From NCBI GenBank assembly GCA_021464415.1, contig JAKCWG010000886.1, forward strand, positions 1-64,000: a DNA stretch of 64,000 bases, given 5' to 3'. The stretch comes from Lonicera japonica. Its lineage: Eukaryota; Streptophyta; Magnoliopsida; Dipsacales; Caprifoliaceae. Positions 62,541-64,000 of the stretch are shown in pieces. A program made the translations under genes and the position numbers. Below the pieces are notes generated by a model. The model did not search any database and had not been told where the DNA came from. It was given only the letters and a program-made list of their open reading frames with translations. Every line of letters begins with the position of its first letter. Position 1 is the stretch's first letter.

Positions 62541-63797
62541 CTAATCCCTAGGGGTTGGCCACACTAGGTCCTCAGTAGCCAAATCGATTCGAGCCTCGTC
62601 CAAAATCTGGTACGCAAAAACAATGTTATCATCGGTGGCCTCAGTATCCATAAATCGGAACCACTCCATCTGAAAGGGGTCATCAATCAGTTCTCCTTCC
62701 AGAAATTGCCAGCAAGAGCAGATAATGTCAGCCCGGAGGGGCCTGATAATACCAAAGCGGGCGTAATTGAACTGACGAGTTAATCGGGCACGCCACATCC
62801 TCTCTACCGATAAAGAAACATGCGGGGTCACAAATTTAGACTCAGAAGAGAAGTTGTTCAGACCAAGGGGAACCTCCTGAGGAACGTTAAACTGCCGAAG
62901 AAAACGTCCTGGGAGATAAAAGGAGGTAAACCAAAGCCCGCGAAGCCGGACATAGTTCTGACCCCCTGTACTAAGCACCATCTCCCTCAGCTTCCACCAA
63001 GGAATGTTCCACCGGATAGCCCGAAAGTTCTCCGAAAACCACACCGTCCAATCAGAGGAAGACATGGTCAAAGCCCCAAGGAGGGGACGACGGAAGAAAT
63101 GCGTCGGATTATCGAGCCGAACCCCATTGAAGCCCATTGATTGGAAGCGCTCCAGCAGCCACATGTATAGTAAGCGCGGACTCCTCCTGAAGAAGAGTGA
63201 AGCCCCCCTTTGAATATCATCAAGACCATTCAGGGTCTCTGCAAGAACAATCGGCACTATAGACTCCCCATTTCTAACCTGGTAAATCAGACTCAGGATA
63301 GTCGGATCAACACGGGAAGAGCCCGTCACTAGTAACATATCAGAAACGAGGCAGATCAGGACCGCCGCAGTACGCCCCACGCCGTAAGAAGCTCTCCCTT
63401 CGTAACGATGAAAGAACTTCACCATTTTTTGGAGATCAAGAAGCTCGTCGTTAATGAAACCATCACAAGCCGCTTGGGGAATGGCTAACAAAGTAATCAG
63501 CATATCCCGAGGACCGATTTCTTCTATGGGGACTGCCATTGGGAGACGAACGTCCGAGCGCAACAGCCAAGAGAACTCCTCATAAGTCGGACAGAGCTCA
63601 TCTAGTCCAAAGCGGAAAAGATGGTCCGCAAGACTCCAGAAGTACAAAGCACCTAACAGAAAGGAAAAATCGACAGGACGATGGCACCAGCCCGCTAAAG
63701 GACTAAAAGCACCGAAGTTCAAACCATTTTCGGAAGATATCAAAGCATCTCGAACATTGACGTAAGAAAAATCAGATTTTGTGCGATAAGAAGACAT
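62541..63797 (-). CDS. Antisense extra ORF of the Tat element, 418 codons, function unknown
   Basis: The ORF runs from ATG 63797 leftwards without interruption. The sequence is globular, with hydrophobic segments; recognisable words are LCPTYEEFSWLL (about residue 67), the FFHRYEGRASYGVGRTAAVLI stretch around residue 128, and LLYMWLLERFQSMGF (about residue 208). The pattern PT(Y/F/L)EE(F/Y)xxLL followed by helical repeats recalls the DUF7745/plant-mobile-domain-like proteins found in many plant repeats, but I cannot confirm this. Tat elements are known to carry extra, sometimes antisense, ORFs between pol and the 3' LTR. The start is supported by a TATA box 40 bp upstream. It remains open although gag-pol has many stops. 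Confidence 0.72.
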   Translation of the reverse strand: MSSYRTKSDFSYVNVRDALISSENGLNFGAFSPLAGWCHRPVDFSFLLGALYFWSLADHLFRFGLDELCPTYEEFSWLLRSDVRLPMAVPIEEIGPRDMLITLLAIPQAACDGFINDELLDLQKMVKFFHRYEGRASYGVGRTAAVLICLVSDMLLVTGSSRVDPTILSLIYQVRNGESIVPIVLAETLNGLDDIQRGASLFFRRSPRLLYMWLLERFQSMGFNGVRLDNPTHFFRRPLLGALTMSSSDWTVWFSENFRAIRWNIPWWKLREMVLSTGGQNYVRLRGLWFTSFYLPGRFLRQFNVPQEVPLGLNNFSSESKFVTPHVSLSVERMWRARLTRQFNYARFGIIRPLRADIICSCWQFLEGELIDDPFQMEWFRFMDTEATDDNIVFAYQILDEARIDLATEDLVWPTPRD

Positions 63798-63836
63798 TTT
63801 TTGGAAAGTGTGGGGATGAAGGAAGGAAGATGGGTG

Positions 63837-63914
63837 TATTTATAGCAAAAAAGAGGGTTCTGTACCTGTTTGTCGCGCGACAAACCCATGTCCAGGAGGG
63901 ATTGTCGCGCGACA
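63837..63914 (-). promoter_or_regulatory. Promoter of the antisense ORF: TATA box and two TGTCGCGCGACA palindromes
   Basis: On the minus strand TATAAATA (63837-63844) is preceded by perfect TGTCGCGCGACA palindromes at 63871-63882 and 63903-63914. The arrangement copies the LTR U3 (palindromes, then TATA), which suggests a shared regulator. No transcription data are available. Confidence 0.6.
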
Positions 63915-64000
63915 AACCCATTTTGGGTCACCCTATTTTTGTTTTCCTTACACACAACAGTCATTTTTGCCAAAAGAATCATTTCTGGATGCTTTCTTGT
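63915..64000. other. End of window, upstream of the antisense ORF
   Basis: Non-coding; the 3' LTR of the long Tat element is expected beyond the window. Confidence 0.4.

Larger units (their letters stand above)
53098..64000 (+). mobile_element. Tat/Ogre-lineage Ty3/gypsy retrotransposon, 3' end beyond the window
   Basis: 5' LTR 53098-54666, primer-binding site 54668-54684, leader, gag-pol frame to 62311, spacer, antisense ORF 62541-63797 with its promoter. Two RNase H domains (one fused to RT and a second with an FDGA...AEYEA...GDS pattern) and an antisense extra ORF before the 3' LTR are marks of the Tat lineage. The coding part is GC-richer than the surrounding window. The gag-pol frame is broken by stops, so this copy is non-autonomous. 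Confidence 0.9.

Overview
The window is nuclear DNA from a flowering plant, probably a eudicot with a large repeat-rich genome. The signs are an intron-containing leucine-rich-repeat receptor kinase, plant-type CACTA, Tekay and Tat/Ogre transposons, several MITEs and AT-rich intergenic DNA. Only one ordinary host gene is visible. Most of the rest is layered transposons, and many boundaries can be fixed from target-site duplications (TSDs). I ran no searches; family names rest on recognised motifs.

Layout. 1-6.5 kb: decayed repeats, a solo LTR (1438-2100, TSD CCATT) and a hAT-like non-autonomous element (3776-5007). 6.5-9.5 kb: a 5'-truncated LRR receptor kinase of the non-RD immune type, with a Mutator-like MITE in its last intron. 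9.5-14.8 kb: MITE, a direct-repeat pair and two decayed minus-strand Tat-type LTRs. 14.8-42.5 kb: a nest whose shell is a CACTA element (CACTA-1, 14841-42501). Inside it lie a short hairpin MITE, a SINE, a solo LTR (17448-28828, TSD AATTC) that is split by a second CACTA (CACTA-2, 18921-28807, TSD AGG), another MITE, and a 10.3 kb minus-strand Tekay-type Ty3/gypsy element (32063-42393, TSD CTCTA). 42.5-53 kb: interleaved Tat-family elements on both strands, including a solo LTR with TSD CTAAT and a deletion derivative. 53.1-64 kb: a long Tat/Ogre-lineage element with gag, protease, RT, two RNase H domains and integrase, followed by an uninterrupted antisense ORF with its own TATA box. Its 3' LTR lies outside the window.

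Main point. Both CACTA elements carry pieces of host genes. CACTA-1 holds, on its minus strand, four co-linear exon remnants of ketol-acid reductoisomerase (branched-chain amino acid synthesis) and one exon like LOG cytokinin-activating enzymes. CACTA-2 holds, in the orientation of its transposase genes, two exons of a SOSEKI/DUF966 polarity protein and one exon of a MAP70 microtubule-associated protein. One gene-capturing CACTA thus sits inside another, separated by a solo LTR. A second notable signal is the palindrome TGTCGCGCGACA, clustered upstream of the TATA box in the Tat LTR and again upstream of the TATA box of the antisense ORF at the other end of the same element.
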